Of a stretch of 64,000 bases of DNA, positions 38,089-50,793 are shown in pieces. The first letter of the stretch is position 1, and each line of letters starts with the position of its first letter. The notes beneath the pieces were generated by a model. It was given only the letters and a program-made list of their open reading frames with translations. It ran no database searches and was not told the DNA's origin. The position numbers and the translations under genes are program-made. The stretch is from Arabidopsis thaliana. Lineage: Eukaryota; Streptophyta; Magnoliopsida; Brassicales; Brassicaceae. Location: NCBI RefSeq assembly GCF_000001735.4, contig NC_003074.8, positions 2,852,101 through 2,916,100 of the forward strand, in the 5' to 3' direction.

Positions 38089-39134
38089 TTTTCTCGAGAA
38101 AATTCAAATTGAAGAAAAATTTATGAATGAAAATTAATGATAGAGGAAGCTCCCAAATTTATAAGCTAAATGAGATTAATATTGACCATACATGTGTCGC
38201 AATCTTTCTCCGCTCTTATCTCCAAAACTAGTTCTTCATTTACGTCTTTACCCTCAGCGCATTGATTCTCGTACGTCGGTTCAATAATTGTCCAGTGTTC
38301 AAATAATTGTGGAGTGTTTGTGTGTCGTCGATTCTTGTACGTTCGAGAGCGTACCGATGTTCCGTGTGTTATGGTCTTATCACCGTTTAGATTCTCACCG
38401 CCTTTCATGCAGATCTTTATTCTACGGCTAGATCTATTAACCTCAGTCGTCCACTTGGTATTTCGTGTTTTTATAATAATCGTATATTTGGGTTTGTCTA
38501 CACTAGATAAAATTAGCAGGAAAAATATCTAAAAATATCTATAAAAAAATTGTTTGATATTGTTAGACTTCTTTTTTGTCGTTTCTGATCAAAAGATAAA
38601 TTACGTTGAAAAAGAGAAGGAGAAAATCTTAAAAGGGTGTTCAGTGTGTGTGGTCCAGAGAGAACGTAGCAAAATTCAGTTCCGAATTCCTTATCCTAGT
38701 TCATCAGAAAAGTAACTTTTTCTTTTGCTAAACCGATTTTGTTTGTTTAGTCAAAAGTGTATAACTATAGTTTATGAAAATATAAAATTTATGACTTTAT
38801 TAGTGGCAAGCATATCTGCAAAAAGCAAAAATTACGTATACTACGAGTATTATAAAGTTCAAGTCTGTTATTTTCATTCACGGTAACTAAAGTTCGAGTT
38901 CAAAATTTGCGTTAGCTTTGCTAGTAGGATAGTTATATAAATTATTCTTACATTATATTTTTCACTAACAATAACGTATATGGGACACAAATGCAACATC
39001 GTTAAAATATGCTGAGTAACAAAATGGTAAAACCTCAGCGAAATCCAAAAAAAAAAAAAAAAAAAATCTATTCTAAAAAGATTGAATCAATTCTAAAAGT
39101 TACTTTAGTAAGAGTCTCTTCAAAAGATTAGTAT
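38089..39134. other. MT2A promoter and PLL3 3' region
   Basis: The TATA-like TTTATAAGC near 38157-38165 (minus strand orientation) fits MT2A. An A run of about 23 lies at 39049-39066. Nothing else is recognised. Confidence 0.5.
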
Positions 39135-41432
39135 TCACATGGAAGATCTCCAAATTCTTCCTTCAAGTGAAATCACAATCACAGAAACATCGTCATGATA
39201 CCTCCGACGATCTCCTTGTGGTATCTCTAGCAATTCATGAAAGTCCATACCTAAAAAAAAAAAAAAATGCACGTGAGTTTAATCAAAGATTGCGTTTCGA
39301 ATCTTAAGTGCGTTTGCGTTTTGTTCTTAGTATTACCATATTTCTTGGCAGCTCTAAGGAGGACTTCTTGAATGAGATGTTGAGCAGGATCGCCTTCAGG
39401 GAAGGCTGAGATGAATGAGTCAACCTCGAAGATGGCTTCCTCGTTCGAGAAGTATTCGTATAGTCCATCGGATGAGAGGATTAGGAATTTGTCACGTGAT
39501 GAGAGTCTATGGTGGTGTAGCGACGGAGAGCACGTGATGTACGGCGATGTTCCGACGTAGTCTATTCTGAACATCTCTAGAAGCGCCTCGTTCCATTTTG
39601 GCTGAGGAAAGACATTGAACAAAACTATTATCAAATCGAATAAAAACAAACCAGGTTTTGTAATAGTATTTTTCTGCATTTTGATATTTCTACAAACCTT
39701 GTAGACCTAATAATCCAACCCTAAAAACTATAAAACATGCAAAATTTTGAAACTATCTGATTAAAATCATGAGTATATATATACCTGTTTAAGAAATCCA
39801 GCGCCAAATGCACGAGTGACTTTGAGATAACCTTTCACTCTATTATTCTCTATCGCTAATATATCATCAGGATGTTCCTTCTTGATTCTTCTCACTTCCT
39901 GTCACATCAAAAGATCGTTAGTGTCTAATGTTCGCAAAACAAAACACTGAATCAGGACTCGCAAAAAGATTCACCTCTTCAACACTTGTGCTATGTTCCT
40001 TATTGAGCTGAACAGGGACCAGAAGACTCAGTCCTCTTTCGGTGATGAACAAGGTCTCTAATGGACTTTCTTCTTTGACTCTCTCAAGCTCCTTTTGCAT
40101 CTTCATTTTCTCGACATTAGGTCTTCGAGCAAGAACCGCTCGGCTATCTCCAACGCTCATCACGTAAACATCTTCTCCTTTCATCAATGTCACAAGAACG
40201 CAGGATCCCATCAAGGCTAATTCTGGATTCTCATTAACCATCAGATCAAACGATTCTTCTGTTTTCTCCAACGCTTGTTGAAGAGCTCTAAGAACGTCTT
40301 TGTGGTTAATATTATTAGACTTGTTGCTTGAGTTATGCTCCCACTCGCACCTCCATTGCAACTTCTTCACGTCACTCGTAATGTTTCTTGATCCACAAGC
40401 AACATCGTTTCCATTCATCACAGGGCAGTTTTCTTGATCCGAATCGGATGCATGCTCGACTGTACTCTGTTTCTCGATGTTGGACTCGCCGTTTCTATTA
40501 TATGATTCACCTTTGTCGATCCATAGTAACCCTTTGAGCTCTCTGAGCACGGCAGTGTAGAGATTTTTGATAAGATAATCCGGTGGATCTGGACCGCTGA
40601 ATCCGTCGTAAATTCCGACGAAAAGCCAACCGTTTTCCTCGGAGAGGATGACGTGTACTCGATCTTCACCTGCTTTCCCCTGTGCCCATTGTATCTTTGG
40701 CTCCTCTAAAGCAGACTCAGTCTTATCTTCTTCTTCTTTGATTCTAGGTTTCTCATGGCTGCTCACAATCGTGCTTAAGGAGTTGATCTCAGGTATGTAA
40801 CGATCAGTATCTGATGATCCATCGAATGAATCGAAACCGTTGATTGGCTTAATCACACTCTTCTTCGAACAAGATAAGTTGGTGAAAACGTTTTTGAATG
40901 TAAAGATTTTGCTTTCACTTTTCTTCAGTTTTGGTTTCGTAAAGGATTTGCTTCCACTTTTCTTCAGTTTTGCTTTCTCCTTGGTCTTCTTCCCTGAAAC
41001 CAAACCGCTTTCAATCGGACCGGATAAGAACCGGCGTTCGAATAGACCCGACCCGTGATCCGATTTCTTAATAGGACTACGTGGTACAGGCTGGAGAGGC
41101 AAGGAAGCGAATCTATTGGAACTCTCGAACGCGGAGGCTATTCCAGACGTATCTGTTGACAGAGAAGTTGAGAGCGCGGTTGAAGTATTGGCGCTAACAG
41201 AGGCGCCGGAGATTGATCGGAAAGTGGTGGTGGTTCCGGGTATCGGGTCGGGTCGGAGGGGCGGTTCCGGCGGGAAAGAAGATTTTGATCCGGTGAGAAC
41301 TGGACGAACGTAGCAGAAAGAGTGGCCGAGGTTTTCTTGAACCAGTCCTACTCCGGTTACGTATCGACCGGAAATTTCTCCGGCGGTGGTTCCGGCGCAA
41401 CAGCCACTAAAACTCGCGACTCCATTTCCCAT
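39135..41432 (-). CDS. PLL3: PLL3, POLTERGEIST-like PP2C phosphatase
   Basis: Four exons on the minus strand (39975-41432, 39785-39898, 39337-39601, 39135-39250), 650 residues. Start [12 protein letters not shown]: Gly2 and nearby Cys are an N-myristoylation/palmitoylation type plasma-membrane anchor, shared with POL/PLL1. Residues about 60-230 are Ser/Lys-rich and disordered. The PP2C domain follows: GEDRVHV and [17 protein letters not shown] (metal-binding Asp), [61 protein letters not shown], and the C-terminal [14 protein letters not shown]. All PP2C metal ligands appear present. PLL proteins act downstream of CLV/CLE-type receptor kinases; PLL3 has no strong single-mutant phenotype that I recall. 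By memory At3g09400. Confidence 0.95.
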
Positions 41433-42908
41433 TTGAGAATGTTGGATTACGCAGCTAAAAACGTCACCGTTCAGTGAAGAAGAAACTGTGCCGTGTCGTG
41501 TCACAGAATGAAGTCGAAACGGCGCCGTTAGTCTACAAGGAGATTTGTCGAGATTTATGAACGAGAAGTTTTTTGGCTATTTATTTATGTTGGAGCCAAA
41601 TGGTGAAGAGGATGAAAAGGGTTGACTTTCAATGAGGTTTATTCTCTTGGAATTATGTTTATGCCGATTTTTATTTGAATTAGTAAAAAAATTCATGAAA
41701 CTTTTGACAAGTTTCTTTAAACAATATGTCCACGAGTTCCTTTTAACACTGTTTTCTGTGAGGAATAAAAAAAAGATTTGCCCTCTTTGGCCTTTGCAAC
41801 GCTGGAATTAACTCAGTTTCCTATAAACCATAAGTCCAATTTTACTTGACATTCTTTAAACCAATGACAAGTTTACCAAAAAAACAAACATCTGTTGGTA
41901 AAAAAATTCATTGTTATTTTAGATAAATTTGTTTATTTTTTGGTACGAGGGAGTTGACTTTTAAAGAAGGGTACGTGTGTTTTGATTTCATAAATAACTG
42001 AAAAATTATGAATTTATAAACTAATGGAATGCAAAAAGTCAAATGGCTTACATGTTAATTCAATGAGTAACGTGGTTAGACCAGTCACAAAGAAGAAACT
42101 AAATGCAGGAAACTTGCTTTACCTGTCTCTCTAGGGAAGGCAAATCTGTGTGCTGATGACTTAGCAAATTTAGCTATTCAAAACTTTAAAAAGTGTGAAT
42201 GCAGAAAACAAAACTATTAGTTTTTTCATATAGGAAATTAATAGAAAAAAAAAGATACCAGATATTCTTGAAAGAGTAGCTGGCTGCTTGCGTTGCAGTA
42301 TGTATTGCATGAACTCTGCAATCAAATTTCTTTTTCTTCTTTTGAAAAATTCAACGTACCATGTTTCTGTTTTTCACACAATGATATTAAATTACTAATA
42401 TTGCTACTAGTCGATGAGACTAACTCGATGAAATGCCATGATCAGGACAGAGTAGTGTTGGAACATTCATTTTTTAATTAATTTATGAGGCAATTAGTTT
42501 ATCAACATAACCATATATTATGCTTAAGCACGTAATTATTATATTTTGCGGATCTTATAAATTTTGTCAACGAATATACGGGGATTGGATAGAACGTGGA
42601 AGCAAAGAGTTTCTCAATTAATTCCACCTAGCTGACTTTTCCGTATCGTGAAAACTTTTTAACTATTTGTAAAAGAAAAATGAAGAAGATTTATTACCCC
42701 AAACATGCTCATTTAGGGAGATACCTTATTCATATGGTTCGTCACATCCACACTTATATAATTCACGTTTCGGTTATATAAAAAGGAAAAACATGCACCG
42801 TTAATAACATGCACTATTACATTTCTACTGTTATAAAAGCTATCGTAATAAGATCAAAACGATACAATCTATTTCAGTTCCAATGATTAACATACGGAAA
42901 ATCCATGT
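41433..42908. other. PLL3 promoter and PAE4 3' region
   Basis: About 1.5 kb without a gene. The first 200 bases are the PLL3 leader and promoter. The rest is AT-rich with no exon, repeat or RNA gene that I recognise. Confidence 0.5.
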
Positions 42909-45266
42909 TCAACAAGAGGCATTGCACGGATAAGGACAATCGATTAGCTTCACCGGTTTTCGGTTGAAGTACCAATCACCTACAGACTCTGCAATCGTCT
43001 GTTTCAACAAAAACAAAAAGAGGAGACATGAGTTTGGAAAGTTCATTAATTTGCTAGAAGAGATGCTCGAGAGAAAAGAAAGCAACAGATTGCGTCAATT
43101 GTCTTTTTCTAACCTTATTTTCGATTCTTGTTGAGGTTGCGGAATGCCATGACTCTCTTATCTGGCAATGAGAATTGCACGAATTTATAAACATCCCACC
43201 CTCTTTGTTCACATGAAATTCTCCTATCGCATCGATCAGGGAACTGCGGAAACCTGCAAATCATAGAAGATTTATAAAATATAGAGCTGACAAAACATAA
43301 CTTATGCTCCAAGAAAGACCGAAGATTTAACCTTTGCTCCAAGGGTTGATAGAATCAGTTAAAGGTTTATTAATGAGTAGATAAATTACCATGCAGAACT
43401 TTCATTTGTGCGGCATCACATTCCTGAATATTGAGTCTACAAATTTTCCATCTTTCATCTAGATCCGGAGAATCTGGTACCAGGCCGTTTTGAATCTGAA
43501 TGTGTGCTTACTTTTAGTAAAATCAATCATGAATTGCAGTAAAACCAAAATGGAGATAGGACAAAAGTTCTCATAATATTGCTAGGATTGGTAACTCTAA
43601 CCTGCCAATAATCGTAGGCTGTGTTGACAAGAAATACCGGAGTTCTTATGTTTTTAAGAGATTCTTGAGGAAACATACACTGGAAACCGAAATCAAGAAG
43701 CCTCAGTACCAATCATAATTAGGCACGAAAGATTTTTCGAAGGAAGAGACAAAAGCTACCTTAGATGGTTCCATTTTGGCAACACAATTCTGATCCAAGC
43801 TCTTATCTACGCTCTGGTCGGTGTCAACCGCAGCAATCCAACCCAAAACCATGACATGTTCTTGATTATTTCAATGAAGACTTATTCAAGATAATATTGA
43901 CAGAAAGTGAATACAAACCTGCAGGGTAACAACATCATGAAAGAAAGATCCCATTGTTGGGTTTCCAAGGACATCAAGCCTGAAAGTGAAGGAAAATAGC
44001 TTTTGTTGATAGTCATTGTTAGCTGCTTTTCCTTAGCTCTGTGGGAGTATCACCAGCTTCATTGAAGGAATTAATGAAAGAGCACTGAAAAGGTAAAGTC
44101 ATGACTTGTGATAAAAGGAAGTTACATACACATTAAGAATATAGCCTCCATCGGAAACACATTTAACAGTTGCATCTTTAGGCAGATGGTCTCGAAAGTA
44201 GTCACAATGTATTAGAGTAGACAAGCCACCAGCAGAACATCCTGTGAGCATGGCCTGCAATTTATCAAACATGTAAAACAAAAAGAAACATTAATGGGAT
44301 TTCAAGACAGAGACTTAAGTTCTACAAATTAAGATTTATAAGATAATGAGGACGGTACACGTTTCGCATGTGACATGCCCATCGACAACAATTCATCCAT
44401 GATAGCCTCCCAAATGAGCTGGCCGCGGAAGAAAAGCCGTGTTTCATTCTGAGACGAAAGAAAGAGAGTCAAAGAATCATGAAAACTAGTCAATTTTTTT
44501 GGCTATCATCCGACCAAAAGCCTTATTACCTTGAATTCAGCTTCAGGGTGTCCAGAAAAACAAGCACCATCACAGTACCGTATCATAACTCTGTTCCAGT
44601 TAAAGAAGTCTACAAACAAACAACAAAGACAACTATATAGATCTTCAAAGAAACTACCATATATATATACAAAAGCAACAACGGAGAAGCTACTAAAGAT
44701 TTCTCGTAATGTACCAGGGTTTTGAGATGGGTCACTGCTTAAAACGCCAAAAAAAGGCACTTCATGTTCAAAGAAGTTGGAAGAACCTAACCTAGTCATT
44801 GCTCTAGCAGAACATGACTCAATTGTACGGCACCCGCCTCCACCCTTTTATAAAATCTCACTGTAATATCTTCTAACTCCCAAGTAGAAATAAATTCAAA
44901 TTCAGTCGACAAATAAGAATACCTCTAAATAAAGAAGCCAGCTATTGGAGCCAGATCCTGAACCCTTATGAAAGTGATAACCAGGTAAGCTTCCATCTAA
45001 GCAAACTGCGAAACATAGTATATAAATACTCCGAAAGTTAAAAAAAAAGAAAGTATTGGAGATGATACAGTACAAGCTCCTCTCTCTTTAGCTTTACTCG
45101 ACAGCTTCAGTTTAACTAGATCGCTACGGTCAACGGAGGGGATAGAGTCTGAAGTTGAATTGAAGGACAAAGAAAAGGAATAAACGATCAAGACTATTCC
45201 GATTGAAGCGAGAAGCCAGTCACTCTTAGACCATGTTCTGCATTGTAGCAGAGAGCGAATCACCAT
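42909..45266 (-). CDS. PAE4: Pectin acetylesterase (CE13 family), downstream tandem copy
   Basis: Twelve exons on the minus strand from 45074-45266 to 42909-42998; phases agree and give 409 residues. An N-terminal signal-anchor helix ([19 protein letters not shown], about 15-33) precedes the CE13 esterase domain. The catalytic Ser lies in [16 protein letters not shown]; the Asp side is in [29 protein letters not shown] and the C-terminal [11 protein letters not shown] are family blocks with paired Cys. These enzymes remove acetyl groups from homogalacturonan or rhamnogalacturonan in the cell wall. Unlike its neighbour, the oxyanion-loop motif reads GGGGC instead of GGGWC. By memory At3g09405. 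Confidence 0.9.
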
Positions 45267-45377
45267 TGAAGAACAGAAGCAAAGGAAGTGAGCAGTAGTA
45301 TGTAAAATGGTGATATTTGTGTTGCTTTTGTAACTTGTAAGGAAGTTTCTCAGTGATTAACTGTACGTTTGAAAAAT

Positions 45378-45468
45378 CTAGTTGTATCTTATTGACCAAA
45401 GATCTAGTTGTATCTTATAGACCAAAGAAAACCGAGGATCTAGCTAGTTGTATCTTATAGACCAAAGA
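45378..45468. repeat. Three imperfect direct repeats (about 25-bp unit)
   Basis: Copies start at about 45378, 45404 and 45444 and share CTAGTTGTATCTTATxGACC plus AAAGA. The repeat sits directly upstream of the downstream PAE gene promoter. Confidence 0.75.
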
Positions 45469-45622
45469 TCTAACTTATGCCCCAAGGAAACCGAGGATCT
45501 TAATAATAATAATATATATTTTAATAGAGAGACTGAAAAGATTGTATTTTACGATCTTTATATTTAAATTCTTGAATGATGATGCTTAAGTTTTCGTCGA
45601 TTTAAAATTCTATGTAGCGTAT

Positions 45623-46127
45623 CTTGCCCTTGACAATCGGGTAACAGCGAAAAAGGAGCAGTTAGTGAAGGAGGAGCTGGAAAAGGTGACATTTTGGGAT
45701 AAAACATTAATTACTGGGGGTTTTCGAAAATCCTAACACTAAACTTGAATGTGTTTTCTCTGATATTTGCAGGTGAAATAAGCAGGTACACATACAACCG
45801 ACATCTGGGTCTTACCACCGGATTACGTCAAAAATTATACAGACTGGTCCTGAAAAAAAGATTTTATTAACCGTTACAATGGATTAAAATCTAAATCAAA
45901 TCACATCATTAATGACCCGAAAAAACTTAGCTAAATATTCCATAATTGTCCATCTTTGTTGTTTCGCAAATATTGTCCTAGAATTTTGTAAACTTATTAG
46001 AGATTTAACAAGTACAAAACTTTTAGGACTCACCCGGATTGAGAATTTTGAGGAAGTGACTGCTCCCTTGCTGAAGAAGCTTCTGGAGAATCGAAAAAGT
46101 CCACAAGCAGAGGAAGTGGTAAAATGA
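45623..46127 (+). other. Two unassigned exon-like open stretches
   Basis: Segment 1 (45623-45735) reads LALDNRVTAKKEQLVKEELE followed by KVTFWDKT, a charged helix-forming stretch. Segment 2 (46021-46127) reads LGLTRIENFEEVTAPLLKKL and ENRKSPQAEEVVK then a stop. Both look protein-like in composition, but no start, no joining splice sites in frame and no family could be assigned. It is probably the relic of a captured or duplicated host gene. Confidence 0.3.
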
Positions 46128-46142
46128 GGATATAAGGCAAGT

Positions 46143-48884
46143 TCATGTGAAATTCATGTTGTAACAAGAAGGATTGCACGGGTATGGACAATCGATTAGC
46201 TTCACCGGTTTTCTGTTGAAGTACCAGTCACCTACAGACTCTGCAATTGTCTGTTCCCACAAGAACAACGGAAAAAACAGACACGAAACAGGTGAGGTCA
46301 TTTGTAAGAACAAGCAACATGTTAAATATCTTTTACCTTATTTTCGATTCTTGGTGAGGTCAGGGAGTGCCATGTCACGGACATGACTGTCTGGCAATGA
46401 GCATAGCAGGAATCTATGAACATCCCACCATCTTTGTTCTGATGAAATTCCCCAATTGCAGTCATCATAGAACTGCGAAAACCTGTAAATTAAATAGGAT
46501 TTATATAAATAGAGCTGGCCGTATTAACTTATGCTCCGAGGAAGATCTTATGATTCATATAAATATTCAACAACTTGTATCTTGTATCTTATAGCTGCTT
46601 CACAGCTTGCTCATATCTACTGATTGTACTTTGAAACAGAGGATACTTTTGATAATCAGGTTACAAGATCAATTTGCTCATCCTTGTTTGGCATCATTTA
46701 TTTTTATTAAGGAGTAAATTACCGTGTAGAACTTTAATCTGTTCGGCATCACATTCCTTAATATTGAGTCTGCACTTTGCCCAACTTTTATCTGGATCCG
46801 CAGAAGTTGGTACCAAGACATGTTGAATCTGAATGTATGTTTGGTATTAGTAAAACAGTAAACATGAATTGGAGTCAAATCTAATGGAAGCAGGCAATAA
46901 GTGCTGCTCATGCTTGGATTGGCAACTCTAACCTGCCAAAAATCGTAGGCTGGATTGACAAGAAATACCGGAGTTCTTATGTTTTTCAGGAATTCTTGAG
47001 GAAACATACACTGCAAATTTTAAAAAAAAAGTCTCAAATACCAATCATAATCAGGTAAAGAACGATTTTATCAGTAGATGGAAAATACAATCAAAGTAAG
47101 AGACAAAACCTACCTTAGATGGCTCCGTTTTGGCTACACATTTCTGATCCAAGCTCTTCTCTACGCCCTGGTTGGTATCAACCGCAGCAACCCAGCACAG
47201 AACCAATGGAAAACCCCATGATATGTTCTTACTCATTTCGATGAAGAATTCAAGATATATCACAAAGTATTATTTCGACTATTGAAAGAAAGTGAATGGA
47301 ACCTGCAAATTAACAACATCATGATAGAAAGACCTCATTGTTGGGTTTCCAAGGACATCAGGCCTGAAATGAAGGAAAATAGCTTTACTGAGACTGAGAG
47401 ACAGTGTGAGCTTGTTTCACATCAACAGTAACTTCTTAGCTCTGTGGAGTATATAGTCTGCTAAAAATCTAACATGTGTGCTTCTTAAAACTAGTTTAGA
47501 CCCAAAAAACTAAAAGAAAGAGCAGTGGAACTCATGAATCTGTCAAAAAAAAAATCATGAGAAAATGAATATGAGCACAAACATACACGTTGAGAAAGTA
47601 GCCTCCATCAGAAACACATTTGACAGCTGCATCTTTTGGAAGATGATCTCGAAAGTAGTCACAATGTATAAGACTTGCCAAGCCACCGGCAGAACATCCT
47701 GTAAGTATGGCCTACATTTACTCAAATTACAAAGAAGAACAAAAATTAATCTGTAGCAAATTACCTAAGTAGGCGAATTCAACTAAATGCAGAAGATATA
47801 TGGTAGGTCTTGTTAACATAGATGGATATTGGAGTGCAAGACAGACTTTCATGGTAACCAGAAGAACATTATTAACAGATCCATTTTTATAAGATCATGA
47901 AGACGTTACCTGTTTGGCATCTGACATGCCCATTGACAAAAGTTCATCAATAATAGCCTCCCAAATAAGCTGGCCCCGGAAGAAAAGCCGTGTGCCATTC
48001 TAAGAAGAGGGAAAAAGAGAGTAAACTAAACATGAAACTATTGAACTTGAATTGCTTTCAACAAAATCTGACGCAAATCCTCGAAACCAAAAGCCTTATT
48101 ATTACCTTGAATTCAGCTTCAGGGCGTCCAGAAAAAGAAGCACCATCACAGTACCTTATCGCAACCTTGTTCCAGTTAAAGAATTCTGCACAAAACAAAA
48201 AAAAGACTACCTAATTAATTCATACTAGAAGATTGTCAACTATAAAAGACAACAATGTAAAAGCTACTAGAGATATCTCGTACCAGGATTTTGAGATGGG
48301 TCACTACTTAAAACACCTTGAAAGGCCACTTCTTGTTCAAAGTAGTTGGAAGAACCTAATTTAGTCAATGCTCGAGCAGAACATGACGCAACTGTGTTGC
48401 ACCAGCCTCCACCCTTTCACTCAAATATATTCTCATCCCCATCTAAACTCATTATATTTAAATTCAATCAATACAAAAGAAAAGACAAATACCTCCAAAT
48501 GAACAAGCCAGCTTTGGGAGCCAGATCCAGAACCCTCATGAAAGTGGTACCCAGGCAAGCTTCCATCCAAACAAACTGCGCAATTGAATCAATTTCAGTT
48601 AAAAATCCAAACTTGCAAAAGTGTAAGACAAAAAAAAAACGAGAGGATTAGTAACAGTTACAAGCTCCTCTCTCTTTAGCTACACTCGACAACTTCAGCT
48701 TGACCAGATCGCTAGGAGATATGATTGGCCGAGATCGGTCAACGGAGGGGACAGAGTCTGAAGTGGGATCGAAGAAGAAAGAGAGGAAAAAAACGATCAA
48801 TACGCATCCTATAGAAGCGACAAGCCAGTCACTTTTAGCCCATTTTCTACACCGTAACAGAGAGCTAAACCTTGGAATCGCCAT
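46143..48884 (-). CDS. PAE5: Pectin acetylesterase (CE13 family), upstream tandem copy
   Basis: Same exon layout as the neighbouring PAE, starting [15 protein letters not shown] at 48884 and stopping at 46143 after [12 protein letters not shown]. Signal-anchor helix at about 19-40. The CE13 blocks are all present and canonical: GGGWCNT at the oxyanion loop, a GCSAGG-type nucleophile motif, [36 protein letters not shown] and [11 protein letters not shown]. The N-terminal stem is longer than in the neighbour (extra SRPIISP). The expected product is a cell-wall or Golgi-facing pectin deacetylating enzyme. I did not trace every exon border, so interior coordinates are implied only. By memory At3g09410. 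Confidence 0.88.
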
Positions 48885-49179
48885 TGAAGAAGATTAGAAG
48901 AAGAATCAAAGGAAGAGATCACTTCACTGTTTCAAATATGTTATTATTTACATCTCTGGGACTCACGATTGCGACAGCCCAACCGAATGATTAATACATA
49001 ACTGAAATCGAAATTACCGGTTTAAATTGGTTCAAAGAGGAGAGATTTTAACCGGAATGGAATAAGAAGGGACCTTTATGCCTAAAGCCTCTATCCCAAT
49101 TAGCGGATTTTCGTGTAAATTTGAATGTATTAAAATAAGCTATTTGCCGCTTTGCACGAAAAAACAGTGAACGCTTTCA
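48885..49179. promoter_or_regulatory. Divergent promoter between PAE5 and the next gene
   Basis: A 295-bp head-to-head spacer serving both genes. It carries AGCCCA/GGGC-type words and TTAAA stretches, but no clear TATA box. Confidence 0.4.
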
Positions 49180-50793
49180 ATGGCGTCGTCATCGTCACGA
49201 TCTCTGGTTTCTTCCTACACCTTTGATGAGAAAGACCTAGACGACGCTGATTTATGGGCGGTGATTGATTCCGCCGCCGCTGCAGCTACTATCGCCGGCA
49301 AATCTCCGAAACCCCTTGCTATTAGGTATCCAAATTACAATTCTCCTCCGACGCCTGTTTCGTATCCTTCTCCACAGTCGAAAATTCTTCAGATCCCCAA
49401 TCGTAACCCTAATCTTGGCCGAGGATTGAACGAGGAGTCTAATCGTCCGAGCAAAATGGCCAGATCTCGCATCTTGTCTGAGGTGAAGAGTGAGACTCCG
49501 ATGGCTCTTGTTACGACGGCGCACCGGAATTCGACCCCGAATATCATCAATTCGACGAAGTTTTCTTCGCCGGAGAGTTACTTGTCGCCTGGGATTAGAC
49601 AGCCTACGCCTTTTGCGGAGGTTTCTCCGTCAGCGAGCTGTGTTAAGAACGATCCGATTAATGAGATGCGACATAGCTTGTCCGGTAGCTTTCCTTCTGC
49701 TACTCTGTTCAAGGAGTACCAGAATACAGCAATGGCGGTATCATTTCGATTTTCCTCTATCCATTTTTGTTTATTTCGGAAATGAGTTTTGTGCACTGAA
49801 AGGTGTTCGATGAAATGTCAAGCATTGTTTTGCTTGATTATTTCGATCATGACTTGTTCCTTCATAATAATTTCTAAATTTTTCTCAATACAAAACCAAA
49901 GAACCCAAGCTAGATCACTACTCTTGGATTCACTCAACCAATATCATATTTGTCATTGGTACATCAAGTGCTATCGTGAACTAACAATATTGCTTCATCA
50001 TTTTGCAGATTCTAGAGAAATCTGATTACACGATGATATCAGGGAAGGCATACATCAAAAAGTCAGGTGAAGATTATGCTTGTAGTCTGCTTATTGTTTC
50101 TTTTACATTCAAAATTGGTTTTGATGCTACATTGTATGGAAATGTGAAGGTTGGAGGAAAATATCGTTTTACTTCAATGTGTCTTATGAAATAAGAGACA
50201 AGACTATTGAATTCGACGAAAACAGAAATGTCCAGCGTGCTGAGTTCATCGTTCGAGCCATTATGCAGTAATGTTCTTCTATATAAACTTGAATTTGATG
50301 GTGTGTTTAGCAAATAGTGTGTAGTGATTAATTGGTGTTTAACCTTTTGGTTGATGGGGTCTCGCAGTGGAGGAAGATTCGCTGACGGATGGGGTTCTTG
50401 TGAGCGACGTGAGAAGAAATTTCTTAAACCGAATCACGATATCCCTAGCACAGCGGAGACCAGAGCCAAAAACAGGGCTTGTCAGGTAAACTTCCACTTC
50501 TAATGCTCCAGTTACTTGAGCAAGTTGCTATGTCATTTTGTCACAGACTGTACTTGTTGAATCTTAAACATCTGCATATTCAAGGAAACAAAGAAGCTTA
50601 GAGAATCAAGTACCTTAACATGTAGAGGTTTTAGCCTAAAGGTCCTGCATATTTGAAAGAGACAAGACAACACACTGATATCTTGCACTTTACCATCCAG
50701 AAGCTGTTCCCTAAGAAGCTGTTTTTTTCTTTCCTGCAGGATCTTCTTGGAATCGGTGAATATCGAGAAAGCCCAGCTGGGCTTCCACGATGA
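49180..50793 (+). CDS. Unrecognised plant protein with a conserved C-terminal module
   Basis: Five exons (49180-49737, 50009-50066, 50150-50267, 50368-50485, 50740-50793), phases consistent, 301 residues. The first about 185 residues are low-complexity and Ser/Pro-rich (DADLWAVIDSAAAAATIAGK near residue 22-41; then many S/T-P), likely disordered. From about 187 to the end the protein is ordered: EKSDYTMISGKAYIKKSGWR, FYFNVSYEIRDKTIEFDENR, FIVRAIMQ-type helix ending in HGGRFADGWGSCERREKK, and PSTAETRAKNRACQDLLGIG. I do not recognise the family. The order strand-helix plus T-A-E-T-R-A...A-C-x-x-L-L-G recalls single-strand-annealing (Rad52/Erf-like) helices, but this is weak. By memory At3g09430. 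Confidence 0.75.

Larger units (their letters stand above)
45267..46142. other. Inter-PAE spacer with tandem repeats and exon-like fragments
   Basis: Three direct copies of a roughly 25-bp unit (CTAGTTGTATCTTATAGACC type) lie at about 45378-45468. AACTTATGCYCC-type words shared with introns of both PAE genes follow. Two open stretches (45623-45735 and 46021-46127, plus strand) look exon-like but match no family I know. Confidence 0.55.

Noticed and set aside
45378-45468. Regular direct repeats that could suggest a CRISPR-like array
   Set aside because: Only three imperfect copies with unequal short gaps in a plant nuclear genome; local duplication is enough.
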